DNA from: Ensifer canadensis
GTDB lineage: Bacteria > Pseudomonadota > Alphaproteobacteria > Rhizobiales > Rhizobiaceae
NCBI RefSeq assembly: GCF_017488845.2
Contig: NZ_CP083374.1
Span: forward strand, 653,501 to 717,500
Length of the DNA: 64,000 bases
Direction of reading: 5' to 3'
Part shown: piece after piece, positions 25,896 through 34,714 of the stretch
Layout: each line of letters starts with the position of its first letter
Numbering within the stretch: the first letter of the stretch is position 1
Notes under the pieces: generated by a model
Seen by the model: only the letters and a program-made list of their open reading frames with translations
Database searches by the model: none
Told to the model about the DNA's origin: nothing
Made by a program: the position numbers and the translations under genes

Positions 25896-26906
25896 CTACT
25901 CGGTCTGCCGGAAATTGCGGATGCGGTCGAAAAGCACCGCCAGGATGGTCGCGCCGCCAATGAACGTTCCCTGCCAGAACGCGTTGATGCCGAGCAGCCC
26001 GAGGCTATTGCGGATTACCTCGATGAGCGCCGCACCGACCAGTGCGCCTAAGGCCGTGCCAACGCCGCCGGCCAGGTTGGCGCCACCAATCACCGCCGCT
26101 GCGATGACCTGAAGTTCCATGCCAGCGCCGATATTCGTTGTTACCGCTCCGAGCCAGCCAGTCTGGATGATGCCGGCGACACCGGCGGCGAGGGCAGAAA
26201 TCATATACACACCGACCTTGATCGGACGCACAGGTATACCGGTAGCAGTCGCGGCGTGCTCGTTGCCGCCGATGGCGTAGATATAGCGGCCCAGCCTCGT
26301 CCATCGCAGAACGAAACCCGTCAGCAGCGTCAGCACAATCATGTAGATCACCGGGTTGGCGATGCCGAACAGCCAGGCCCCCCCGCCAAGAGCGAGCAGT
26401 TTGTCGTGGTCCGGTCCGAACTGGAAAACAACCGTGTTGTTTGACGCTACCATCGCCAGGCTTCGTGCGATCGAAAGCATGCCGAGTGTCACCACAAAAG
26501 GAGGAAATCCGACATAGGCGATGAGCACACCGTTGAACGCGCCGATGAAAAGCGCCGTTGCCACCGAGGCGACAATCCCGACCTCGATGCTATAGCCGGA
26601 ATGCATGACGACCGCCAAGACCATGCTGCATAGGCAAAGCACCGACCCAACCGACAAGTCGATCCCGCCGGTGATGATAACCAGCGTCATGCCGAGGGCA
26701 ATGATAGCGACGAAGGTGGCGTTGCGGGTGATGTTGTAGAGGTTCTTCGCTGTGGCAAACGAATCCGTTGCGAAGGAAAGGAAGATGCATGCCAGAACGA
26801 CAGCGACGAACACCCAGAACGTCTGGTTGGCGAGGATCGCAGCGCCCAACGTGCGTTGTTTGTGAGCGATCGTCTGGTCGAGCATTGTTGCCATTTTCTT
26901 ACGCAT
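25896..26906 (-). CDS. Sugar ABC transporter permease (RbsC/FrcC type)
   Basis: The 336-residue inner-membrane protein has about ten hydrophobic segments and the family signatures GMTLVIITGGIDLSVGSV and AAAVIGGANLAGGVGTALGA typical of carbohydrate uptake transporter family 2 permeases. The start at 26906 has GGAGG almost touching it; ATG 26894 is an alternative. It follows the ATPase gene by 25 bases; the binding protein is encoded divergently 2 kb away. Confidence 0.93.
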   Translation of the reverse strand: MRKKMATMLDQTIAHKQRTLGAAILANQTFWVFVAVVLACIFLSFATDSFATAKNLYNITRNATFVAIIALGMTLVIITGGIDLSVGSVLCLCSMVLAVVMHSGYSIEVGIVASVATALFIGAFNGVLIAYVGFPPFVVTLGMLSIARSLAMVASNNTVVFQFGPDHDKLLALGGGAWLFGIANPVIYMIVLTLLTGFVLRWTRLGRYIYAIGGNEHAATATGIPVRPIKVGVYMISALAAGVAGIIQTGWLGAVTTNIGAGMELQVIAAAVIGGANLAGGVGTALGALVGAALIEVIRNSLGLLGINAFWQGTFIGGATILAVLFDRIRNFRQTE

Positions 26907-26931
26907 TCCTCCGATGCGGCACCTGCAGCGC

Positions 26932-27672
26932 TCATCCTCTTTCGATGGCGCCCGTAATCAATCCTGTCACTTCTTCAGGCGACGTCTGCAGAATTGGCTT
27001 GTCGGCGACCTTTCGGCCGCGCCGCATGACGATGACGCGATCTGCGACATCAAAAACATCCGGCATACGATGGCTGATGAGCACGACCGCGATGCCGCGA
27101 TCGCGCAAACCACGGATCAGATGCAGCACCTCGGCGACCTGGCGCACCGAAATGGCCGCCGTCGGCTCGTCCATAAGGACGATCTTTGCCTCGGAGATCA
27201 TCGTTCGCGCGATCGCGACCGCTTGCCGCTGCCCTCCGGACATTTGCCTGACGAGATCGCGGGGGCGAGTTTCGGATCGAAGCTCGCTAAAGATCTCTCC
27301 CGCGCGACGGTACATTGCCTTGTAGTCAAGGACCCGCAGTGGGCCAAAGCCGCGCCTGAGTTCGCGTCCAAGGAACACATTTGCCGCCGCCGAGAGATTA
27401 TTGCACAGCGCCAGGTCCTGATGAACGATCTCGATGCCGTGCTGCCTTGCCTCTATCGGCCGATGCAGCACGATTTCGTTGCCGTCGAGCCGTATCGTTC
27501 CCTGGCTCGGGCGATGGTTGCCGGCAATCATTTTGACCAGCGTCGACTTACCGGCGCCGTTATCCCCCATGAGGCCGACCACCTGGCCTGCTTCCAGCGA
27601 GAGCGAAACGTCGTTGACCGCCTGAATGGCGCCGAAATGCTTGGAAATGTTGGTGATCTCGAGTGTCGCCAC
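26932..27672 (-). CDS. Sugar ABC transporter ATP-binding protein (single ABC domain, FrcA-like)
   Basis: The 246-residue protein has Walker A GDNGAGKST, signature MSGGQRQAVAIARTM and Walker B KIVLMDEPTAA. It contains one ABC domain, like FrcA of Sinorhizobium, not the doubled RbsA type. The GTG at 27672 is preferred because GGGAGGCGAG lies at proper spacing; a GTG at 27696 would put this ribosome site inside the gene. It energises uptake with the permease downstream. Confidence 0.92.
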   Translation of the reverse strand: MATLEITNISKHFGAIQAVNDVSLSLEAGQVVGLMGDNGAGKSTLVKMIAGNHRPSQGTIRLDGNEIVLHRPIEARQHGIEIVHQDLALCNNLSAAANVFLGRELRRGFGPLRVLDYKAMYRRAGEIFSELRSETRPRDLVRQMSGGQRQAVAIARTMISEAKIVLMDEPTAAISVRQVAEVLHLIRGLRDRGIAVVLISHRMPDVFDVADRVIVMRRGRKVADKPILQTSPEEVTGLITGAIERG

Positions 27673-27808
27673 CAGTCGTCTCGCCTCCCGAAGCACGCCG
27701 GCACGCCAACGGGCGCGATCGTTCCTCAGTCTTCACCCAGCGGTCTACATCTTTATTTACGCAAATCCTTATGAAGGCGTCAATGACGTCCTATGCCTAG
27801 AAACTGTT

Positions 27809-27840
27809 TTGTATGACAAATACACGTTGCCCTGTATATT
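27809..27840. promoter_or_regulatory. GntR-like half-symmetric operator with promoter-like elements
   Basis: TTGT-ATG-ACAA (27809-27819) matches the FadR/GntR-type consensus of an inverted repeat around three bases. ATGACA and TATATT (27835-27840) 16 bases apart could be -35 and -10 boxes for the epimerase-binding-protein operon. It lies between the divergent halves of the sugar-uptake locus. No GntR gene is in the window. Confidence 0.35.
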
Positions 27841-27861
27841 AGCCATCAGTGGGAGACAAAA

Positions 27862-28842
27862 ATGCTTATCCTTGTCACCGGTGCAACGGGCAAGGTCGGG
27901 CGGAGCCTCATCGCGGGGCTGCTTGACCAACCGCGTTTTTCGCAGGCGCAGATCCGTGCGCTCTGCCACAATCGCCTGCTCGAGCCGTGCGATCGAATCG
28001 ACATGGTCCGCGGGACGATCGCCGACCGCGACGTCGCAGATGCGGCAATGAAGAGCGTCACCCATGTGGTGCACCTCGCCACCTGCAAGGAAACGCCAGA
28101 CGCGGTCATGGACATCACGGTTAAAGGATTGTTCTGGCTACTCGAGGCCTTCCGGGTCAGCCCTTCCGCACGCCAGTTTATCCTCGTCGGTGGGGACGCG
28201 TCGGTCGGCCATTTCTTTTATCGCCACGATGGTCCCGTGACTGAGAAGACGCCGCACCGCGCTTATCCCGGTTGCTACGCGCTATCGAAGGTCATCGAGG
28301 AAGTGATGCTCGATCAGTACGCAATTCAATACGGCACGAACGGTTGCTGCCTTCGCGCGCCGTGGATCATGGAGAAGGACGACTTCAAACAGACGTTGTC
28401 GTTCGGCGACGATGTGTTTGGCGGGCCCGACTGGAAGACCTTCTTTGCGCCCGCAGAAGCAAGGCGATACGCCGAGGCCGGAACCGTGCCGCTCCTTCGC
28501 GACGCAGATGGCCGGCCGCTCAAACGCAATTTCGTACACGTCAGCGACCTGGTCTCGGCGATCCTCGCAGCGATCGACAATCCCCGCGCCGCACGGCAGT
28601 TGTTCAACGTCTCCATGGACCGTCCAGTCGACTATGGCGAGGTGGCAAGCTACCTTGCACGTACGCGCGGCCTCGGCTCGGTCGACGTCCCCAGCGGCTT
28701 CCACTCGAACTGGATGGATAACAGCAAGGCCAAATACCTTCTGGATTGGCGCCCTGACTACGATCTCGAAAAGCTTATCGACTCGGCCTGGCAATACGAG
28801 CGTCAGTCGAACGATCCTCGTGTCGTCTTTTATCCGGGTTGA
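27862..28842 (+). CDS. NAD-dependent epimerase/dehydratase family protein
   Basis: An extended-SDR of 326 residues: cofactor motif GATGKVG (7-13) and a YALSK catalytic Tyr-Lys motif. GGGAG lies six bases before the ATG at 27862. Being first in an operon with a sugar-binding protein and a second extended-SDR, it likely oxidises or epimerises the imported sugar or its acid. Substrate not identifiable. Confidence 0.9.
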   Translation: MLILVTGATGKVGRSLIAGLLDQPRFSQAQIRALCHNRLLEPCDRIDMVRGTIADRDVADAAMKSVTHVVHLATCKETPDAVMDITVKGLFWLLEAFRVSPSARQFILVGGDASVGHFFYRHDGPVTEKTPHRAYPGCYALSKVIEEVMLDQYAIQYGTNGCCLRAPWIMEKDDFKQTLSFGDDVFGGPDWKTFFAPAEARRYAEAGTVPLLRDADGRPLKRNFVHVSDLVSAILAAIDNPRAARQLFNVSMDRPVDYGEVASYLARTRGLGSVDVPSGFHSNWMDNSKAKYLLDWRPDYDLEKLIDSAWQYERQSNDPRVVFYPG

Positions 28843-28889
28843 TTTGTGCCGCGGACAAACAACGTCCGCTTGTTCAATGGGAGGATAGA

Positions 28890-29879
28890 ATGAGAAAGAC
28901 AGTATTGCTGGCCGCCGTCGCTGTCCTGGCGCTCTGTGCCGGCCAGGCTCTAGCCAAGAAGCAGCTCGTCATCGTCGTGAAGGGGCTCGATAACCCCTTC
29001 TTCGAAGCGATCAATCAGGGTTGCCAGAAATGGAACAAGGAAAACCCGGATTCCGAGTATGAGTGCTTCTACACTGGACCAGCCTCGACATCCGACGAAG
29101 CCGGCGAAGCACAGATCGTTCAGGACATGCTCGGCAAAGCCGACACGGCAGCAATCGCCATTTCGCCGTCTAATGCCAAACTGATCGCTCAAACGCTAAA
29201 GACCGCGAACCCGACGATCCCCGTCATGACGCTCGACGCGGATCTAGCCAAAGAGGACTCGGCCCTGCGCAAGACTTATCTCGGTACCGACAACTACCTG
29301 ATGGGTGCCCGGATTGGCGAGTACATCAAGAAGGCCAAGCCGGATGGCGGCAAGATCTGCACGATCGAGGGCAATCCGGGGGCGGACAACATTTTGCGCC
29401 GAGCCCAGGGCATGCGCGACACCCTGACCGGTAAGGAGGGACTGACGGAACTGAAGGGTGAGGGAGGCTGGACGGAAGTCGCAGGCTGCCCAGTCTTCAC
29501 CAATGACGACGGGGCAAAAGGCGTGCAGGCCATGACGGATATTCTCGCCGCCAATCCGGACCTTGATGCCTTTGGTATCATGGGTGGCTGGCCACTATTC
29601 GGCGCACCGCAGCCCTATCGCGACCTGTTCAAGCCGATCGCAGACAAGATTGCCAGCAACGAATTCGTCATCGGCGCTGCCGATACCATCGGCGACGAAG
29701 TTGCCATTGCGCGTGAAGGGCTGGTGACGGCACTCGTCGGGCAGCGTCCGTTCGAGATGGGCTACAAGGCACCGTCTGTCATGATGGATCTGATCGCCGG
29801 TAAGCCGGTGGAAGATCCGGTGTTCACCGGTCTTGATGAGTGCACCAAGGATACAGTCGACACGTGCATCCAGAAGTGA
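28890..29879 (+). CDS. Periplasmic sugar-binding protein of ABC transporter (type I, RbsB-like)
   Basis: The 329-residue product opens with a signal peptide (MRKTVLLAAVAVLALCAG, cleaved after QALA) and continues as a type I sugar-binding protein (VIVVKGLDNPFFEAINQGC; EGNPGADNILRRAQGM). It has several cysteines in its mature part, unusual for RbsB-like proteins. The ATG at 28890 follows GGGAGGATAGA. It probably feeds the divergently encoded permease and ATPase. Confidence 0.93.
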   Translation: MRKTVLLAAVAVLALCAGQALAKKQLVIVVKGLDNPFFEAINQGCQKWNKENPDSEYECFYTGPASTSDEAGEAQIVQDMLGKADTAAIAISPSNAKLIAQTLKTANPTIPVMTLDADLAKEDSALRKTYLGTDNYLMGARIGEYIKKAKPDGGKICTIEGNPGADNILRRAQGMRDTLTGKEGLTELKGEGGWTEVAGCPVFTNDDGAKGVQAMTDILAANPDLDAFGIMGGWPLFGAPQPYRDLFKPIADKIASNEFVIGAADTIGDEVAIAREGLVTALVGQRPFEMGYKAPSVMMDLIAGKPVEDPVFTGLDECTKDTVDTCIQK

Positions 29880-29886
29880 CGATCTC

Positions 29887-29915
29887 GTCCGGGCCCCGTT
29901 CGCGGGCGCCCGGAC
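29887..29915 (+). terminator. Stem-loop after the sugar-binding protein gene
   Basis: GTCCGGGC (29887-29894) pairs with GCCCGGAC (29908-29915), eight perfect GC-rich pairs, seven bases after the stop codon. No T-run follows, so it more likely protects or partly terminates the abundant binding-protein transcript than ends it fully. Confidence 0.5.
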
Positions 29916-30062
29916 AATCGCCGACCGAACCCTTGCCAGCGCAGGCGGTGGCAGGCATCCCCATTGACGCGAGCGACATGCTTCGCCAGCATCGGAACGA
30001 ATTGATCCGTGGCGTCGCATTGGCGAGCGAGACCTTATCCGCGTCACATTGTGGAGAGCAGA

Positions 30063-30959
30063 ATGGCAAAGAGGATCATCTTCACCGGCGGCAGCGGCAA
30101 AGCCGGTCGCCATGTCGTGCAATATCTCATCGAGCAGGGTCACCAGGTCCTCAATCTCGATACCCGGCCTCTCGACAATCCGAAGGTCAGGACGCTCATC
30201 ACGGACATCACCGATAGCGGGCAAGTCTTCAACGCCTTGTCGAGTTACACCGGACTGCACGAGTTCGACCCATCCTTGAGGCCACAGCCGATCGACGCCG
30301 TCGTGCATTTTGCCGCCATCCCGCGCATCATGATCGCTCCTGACAACGAACTTTTCCGCGTGAACGCGCTCGGCACCTACAACGTCATCGAAGCTGCTGT
30401 GAAACTCGGTATTCGCAAGGTCATCATAGCATCCAGCGAGACGACCTACGGCCTCGTCTTTGCCAACGAGCCCCGCAGTCCGCGCTACTTTCCGCTCGAC
30501 GAGGAGTACGACGTCGACCCCATGGACAGCTATGCCTTGTCGAAAGTTATCAATGAGCAGACGGCACGCGCCTTTGCCCTGCGCAGCGGCTTCGACATCT
30601 ATGCCCTGCGCATCGGCAACGTCATTGAGCCGAGCGAGTACAAACTGTTTCCTGGATGGTTCGCAAATCCGGGCTTTCGAAAACGCATCGCGTGGAGCTA
30701 CATCGATGCGCGCGACCTCGGTCAGATCACGCTTCGCGCGATTGAGAAGGACGGGCTTGGATTCCAGATCTTCAATGCCGCAAACGACGACACCTCTTCC
30801 GATCTGCCTACCCGCGAACTCATCGACCGTTTCTATCCAGGCGTACCGCTCAAGCGGGAACTCGGCGAGTTCGAGACGTTGCTGTCGAACTGGAAGGCGC
30901 GTGATATTTTGGGTTTTCGCAGCGAGCATGGCTGGAGAAAATACGTCACCTCAGGCTGA
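30063..30959 (+). CDS. NAD(P)-dependent epimerase/dehydrogenase (extended SDR)
   Basis: The 298-residue enzyme has the Rossmann motif GGSGKAG (8-14), the AVVHFAAIPRIM region and catalytic Tyr-Lys in SYALSKVIN. It resembles UDP-glucose-4-epimerase-type or uronate-dehydrogenase-type SDRs. The ATG at 30063 follows GGAG. It is the third gene of the sugar operon after the binding protein and stem-loop. Confidence 0.9.
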   Translation: MAKRIIFTGGSGKAGRHVVQYLIEQGHQVLNLDTRPLDNPKVRTLITDITDSGQVFNALSSYTGLHEFDPSLRPQPIDAVVHFAAIPRIMIAPDNELFRVNALGTYNVIEAAVKLGIRKVIIASSETTYGLVFANEPRSPRYFPLDEEYDVDPMDSYALSKVINEQTARAFALRSGFDIYALRIGNVIEPSEYKLFPGWFANPGFRKRIAWSYIDARDLGQITLRAIEKDGLGFQIFNAANDDTSSDLPTRELIDRFYPGVPLKRELGEFETLLSNWKARDILGFRSEHGWRKYVTSG

Positions 30960-31054
30960 AAACCGCCCAAAGTTTTCCTCGTCACCTTCACGCGTAAACT
31001 TGTCGTACGCGCAAACAGCCGCATGGCTCAGAACCGTCTGTGGCAGCCAACGCC

Positions 31055-31078
31055 CCAGTCACCCAACCGGGTGACTGG
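31055..31078. promoter_or_regulatory. Perfect 10-bp hairpin between sugar operon and hydrolase gene
   Basis: CCAGTCACCC-AACC-GGGTGACTGG is a perfect stem-loop, 96 bases after the dehydrogenase stop and 94 before the hydrolase ATG. It lacks a T-run. It could be a transcript end or an operator for the hydrolase. Confidence 0.45.
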
Positions 31079-31171
31079 CAACCGCGAGAAGATCACGTAT
31101 ATTGCAACTTACACGGACAACGATTGCCGCGATCTTCGAAGGCCGCAAACTAAGGGTTGATGGAGGCTACT

Positions 31172-31957
31172 ATGGCAGAACCAAGGTGGCGAACTCTTCC
31201 CGCAACTCCCGAATTGCCCGCGACGACCCGCGAAGGGTATGTCGCGGTCGACGGCATCAAGATCTGGTATGCTGTCTACGGTTCCGGTGAGCCCGTGATT
31301 ATGCTCCATGGCGGTCTCGCCAATTCCAATTACTGGGGCCATCAGGTTCCGGAACTCGCCAAGTCCTATCAGGTCATCGTTATGGACAGCCGCGGCCACG
31401 GACGCAGCACTCGAAATGCGGACCCCTTCAGCTACGACCGCATGGCCTCCGACGTCATCGCATTGATGGATGATTTAACGGTGTCCACGGCTGCGGTCAT
31501 AGGCTGGAGCGACGGCGCAATCATCGGCCTCAAGCTAGTGATCGCTAATCCTGGCCGAGTTAGCCGCCTATTCGCATTTGCGGCTAACAGTGACCCATCC
31601 GGGATCTACGATCTATCCGATAGCAGGATGTTTGAGAACTATTCTCAGCGGACGCGCGATGAGTATGAAAAGCTGTCTTCCACACCCGTCGAATACGACG
31701 ACTTCCTTGAGCAAATGGAAAAAATGTGGGGCTCGCAACCAAACATAACGAAAAGTGACCTTCGCAACCTTGAACACCCTATCTGGGTTGCAGCCGGCGA
31801 CCACGACGAAATTGTCAGGCGTACCGATACGCTGTTCATCGCCGAAAACATTCCCGGTGCCGGTCTGCTAATACAGCCGGAAGTCAGCCACTTTTCCCAT
31901 TTGCAGAACCCGCATGACTTCACACAGGATCTATTTCGCTTCCTGCGCGCGCATTGA
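31172..31957 (+). CDS. Alpha/beta hydrolase
   Basis: A 261-residue cytoplasmic hydrolase with HGG oxyanion motif (MLHGGLANSNYWG), nucleophile elbow GWSDGA and catalytic His in VSHFSHLQ. Substrate unknown; similar proteins hydrolyse esters or C-C bonds. ATG 31172 has GGAGGC at good spacing, better than the ATG at 31157. Confidence 0.92.
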   Translation: MAEPRWRTLPATPELPATTREGYVAVDGIKIWYAVYGSGEPVIMLHGGLANSNYWGHQVPELAKSYQVIVMDSRGHGRSTRNADPFSYDRMASDVIALMDDLTVSTAAVIGWSDGAIIGLKLVIANPGRVSRLFAFAANSDPSGIYDLSDSRMFENYSQRTRDEYEKLSSTPVEYDDFLEQMEKMWGSQPNITKSDLRNLEHPIWVAAGDHDEIVRRTDTLFIAENIPGAGLLIQPEVSHFSHLQNPHDFTQDLFRFLRAH

Positions 31958-32053
31958 GATAGACCGCAAAACGTGAGGCGAGTGTTTGGCGTGCAGTTTC
32001 AGTGTAACGCCTGGGGCTCGGCATCAGCGCGGCAGTGAGAACTCGTCTCACGA

Positions 32054-32920
32054 TCAGCGCGGGAAGTAGGCGGGTCGATCGAGATCGGCGATCAGGCCCG
32101 GACCACTCGGCTGCCAGCCGAGGAGCGAGCGGGTCCTGGCGCTTGACGCCGCCATGTTCGCCGCTGCAAAGTTGGCAAACCAGCCGAAGTGCTCTCGCGG
32201 CCGCGGTTCGACCGGCAGGCCGAGTTGGCGCCCGATCACTTCGGCGATTTCCCTGAACGGAACCGCTTCGACGGCAACCGCATGGTAGACGCTCTCCGTC
32301 ACGCCGGCTTCAAGGGCCATGCGGTAGACCTGCGCCGCATCCAGACGGTGAACCCCGGACCAGCAGTTCAAGCCGTCATCAACATAGGCGGACACGCCTT
32401 TTTCTCGCGCGAGGCCAGCGACGATCGGGATGAAACCATGGTCGCCCACCCCATGAACGGATGGCGCAAGACGCACCGTCGCTGCGCGCACGCCCTGTTC
32501 CGCCACCGCCCTTGCGGCAGCTTCCGACTTGCGCGGCGACGCCGGATTGGGAAGGTCTGCTTCGGTTGCGCCGCGTGGCAGACCCAAGAGGCCGGAGGTA
32601 ACGAGCAATGGGCGGTCCGACCCTTTGAGTGCGCCTCCCAGTGCCTGGATCGCCCGTTCGTCCTGTGCCGCGTTCTCCAGGAACCTCGAGAAGTCGTGGT
32701 TGAAGGCGGTGTGAATTACGGCGTCGGCGGCTGAAGCGGCAGCCCGCAGGATGTCGAGGTCGTCCAGCGAACCTTCGACAACCTTCGCACCGATGGCTGC
32801 AAGGGCTGATGCCTTCCCCGCCGAACGGACAAGGCCACTGACCTTATGTCCTGAGCGGATCAGGTCCTCGACGACGGCGGAGCCGACCCAGCCGGTCGCG
32901 CCCGTTACGAATACATGCAT
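32054..32920 (-). CDS. NAD-dependent epimerase/SDR family oxidoreductase
   Basis: The 288-residue protein begins MHVFVTGATGWVGSAVV, an atypical or extended SDR nucleotide-binding motif, and resembles the DUF1731-free NmrA/epimerase group (SGLVRSAGKASALAAIGA). GGAGAATTGTC precedes the ATG at 32920. It lies 90 bases downstream of an O-methyltransferase gene and probably in its operon, under the TetR regulator. Confidence 0.9.
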   Translation of the reverse strand: MHVFVTGATGWVGSAVVEDLIRSGHKVSGLVRSAGKASALAAIGAKVVEGSLDDLDILRAAASAADAVIHTAFNHDFSRFLENAAQDERAIQALGGALKGSDRPLLVTSGLLGLPRGATEADLPNPASPRKSEAAARAVAEQGVRAATVRLAPSVHGVGDHGFIPIVAGLAREKGVSAYVDDGLNCWSGVHRLDAAQVYRMALEAGVTESVYHAVAVEAVPFREIAEVIGRQLGLPVEPRPREHFGWFANFAAANMAASSARTRSLLGWQPSGPGLIADLDRPAYFPR

Positions 32921-33010
32921 GACAATTCTCCATTGAGGGGGCCGTCCCATTGGGACGGTCCTTTCGTTGTATGTTCGGATTGGTTTGGTGGCAGTTGAAC
33001 GTTGGCAGGC

Positions 33011-33667
33011 TCAGGCCGCGCGCATCGACAACTCGATGTCGTCGGCGAACGGTGTTGACAGATAGCCGCCCGAAGTCGCGCGGACGCGATCGAGATAGTC
33101 CGGGCAATGATCCGCATCGTCGGCAACGACCAGTGCACCGGGCCGCAGACGGCTCTCGACCAGTGAAAGGACTTCCGGGTAGAGCGGCTTCGCGCCATCG
33201 AGCAGGAGCAGATCTATGCTTTCGGGAAGATCCATACTCAGCGTCGTCAGCGCATCGCCCTCGCGGATTTCGACGAGGTCGATGAGGCCCGCGTCAGCCA
33301 GGTTTTGTCGTGCCCTTGCAATCTTCGACGGCTCGAACTCGCTGGTGATCAGCTGGCCCCCGCCATTGTCCCGGAGCGCTGCTGCAAGGTAGAGAGTCGA
33401 GAGGCCGAACGACGTGCCGAACTCGACGATCGTCCTTGCGCCGCTGCTTCGGGCCAGCATGTAGAGCAGTTCGCCGGTCTGGCGGGACACGGGAAGCCAA
33501 AGATCCTTCATGCGGCTGTAGAAGTCGAGATACTCCGTCTTGCTGTGCATGAGGCGGTCGCGCTCCGCGTGGGAGAGTTCTGCCAAACCCGGGCTGGTGG
33601 CGGCATCCGCTTCGTCGAAGAGACGGTCGAGAAGAGATGCAAGGCGTATGTCCTTGAGAGTGTTCAT
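33011..33667 (-). CDS. Class I SAM-dependent O-methyltransferase
   Basis: The 218-residue enzyme carries the SAM-binding VEFGTSFGLSTLYLA motif (about 81-95), an acidic SEFEPSK ribose-contact strand and DLLLLDGAK, as in catechol O-methyltransferase-like class I enzymes. Inferred to methylate a small phenolic or similar compound. Divergent from the TetR gene with an operator in between. Confidence 0.88.
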   Translation of the reverse strand: MNTLKDIRLASLLDRLFDEADAATSPGLAELSHAERDRLMHSKTEYLDFYSRMKDLWLPVSRQTGELLYMLARSSGARTIVEFGTSFGLSTLYLAAALRDNGGGQLITSEFEPSKIARARQNLADAGLIDLVEIREGDALTTLSMDLPESIDLLLLDGAKPLYPEVLSLVESRLRPGALVVADDADHCPDYLDRVRATSGGYLSTPFADDIELSMRAA

Positions 33668-33714
33668 CGGAAAATCCTTGGTTCGCTGCGATGACTTGCT
33701 TTCGAATTAAAAAT

Positions 33715-33727
33715 ACGAATAATTCGT
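33715..33727. promoter_or_regulatory. Candidate TetR operator
   Basis: ACGAAT-A-ATTCGT, a perfect inverted repeat, lies in the 92-base divergent region between the O-methyltransferase and TetR genes, in AT-rich sequence where promoters would be. It likely lets the TetR protein control both genes. Confidence 0.6.
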
Positions 33728-33759
33728 CGCGTTTGCTAATCGCATTGCAAAAGGTCCCG

Positions 33760-34410
33760 ATGACTGATCGCGCAAGTCCCCGTATTTCCACACGAAAACA
33801 GCCCAAACAGTCGCGTTCGAACGAGCTTGTCGCCGCCATTCTTCAGGCGGCTGTTCAGGTTTTGGCGCAGGAGGGTGCGCAGCGTTTTACGACCGCGCGG
33901 GTGGCCGAACGGGCAGGTGTCAGCGTCGGATCTCTCTACCAGTATTTCCCCAACAAGGCGGCTATCCTGTTCCGACTGCAGAGCGACGAGTGGCGGCAGA
34001 CATCAGATCTCCTGGGCGACATCCTGACGGACCGGTCCCGTCCGCCGCTCGAGCGGCTCCGTAGCCTCGTGCAGGCCTTCATCCGTTCGGAATGCGAGGA
34101 AGCTGCCGTTCGGGTGGCACTTAGCGATGCCGCCCCGCTTTACCGGGATGCGCCGGAAGCGCAGGACGCGCGGGCGGCGGATGACACGGTCATCGAAGCG
34201 TTCATGTCCGAGCTTCTTCCGGATGCCTCCGCGGCGGTCCGGGCCACGGCCGGCGACCTCGTCATGACGACCATGACCACGGTCGGGAAGGAGTTCTCAG
34301 CCGAGCCGAAGACCGACGCGGAAATCGCAGCATACGCGAATGCCATGTCCGACATGTTCTGCGCCTATATTCGCTGCCTGCGTTCCGATATTTCCGCAAC
34401 GGCCGGGTGA
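33760..34410 (+). CDS. TetR-family transcriptional regulator
   Basis: A 216-residue repressor with the TetR helix-turn-helix (FTTARVAERAGVSVGSLYQY, about 40-60) followed by FPNKAAILF, and a helical ligand domain. The ATG at 33760 (AAGG upstream) is preferred to the longer frame, whose first 23 codons overlap the operator region. It is likely an autorepressor that also controls the O-methyltransferase-SDR pair. Confidence 0.93.
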   Translation: MTDRASPRISTRKQPKQSRSNELVAAILQAAVQVLAQEGAQRFTTARVAERAGVSVGSLYQYFPNKAAILFRLQSDEWRQTSDLLGDILTDRSRPPLERLRSLVQAFIRSECEEAAVRVALSDAAPLYRDAPEAQDARAADDTVIEAFMSELLPDASAAVRATAGDLVMTTMTTVGKEFSAEPKTDAEIAAYANAMSDMFCAYIRCLRSDISATAG

Positions 34411-34714
34411 TGCGCGATTGAACGCTCTGATCGTATGGTCGCCAGGAACTCTGGGAAGACTCACCGGTGGAATGGCCGCAAACCGAACCCTACAAATGGA
34501 ACCGACGACACGATGAGTCCGGGACTTAACCCGCGGCGGCGCTCCCCTCACCGCCTGCGAAGGCATCGTTGCTAATACCGACTTCCATATCGTCGTTGCC
34601 ATCTCCTCCCCCCAGCCAATCATTGCCTGCGTCGCCGTAGAGAGAGAAGCGCTATCAGCGCCTTGCGCTACGGCGGCGAAGGCTCCCAGCCGCTCGGCGT
34701 TGCGGCCGGCATGT
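34411..34714. other. Convergent intergenic region
   Basis: About 300 bases between the ends of the TetR and MFS genes. I see no gene, terminator with T-run or repeat here. Confidence 0.5.

Noticed and set aside
29595..30929. Long minus-strand open frame across the binding-protein and SDR genes
   Set aside because: It crosses two well-supported plus-strand genes and an intergenic hairpin; product is not recognisable.
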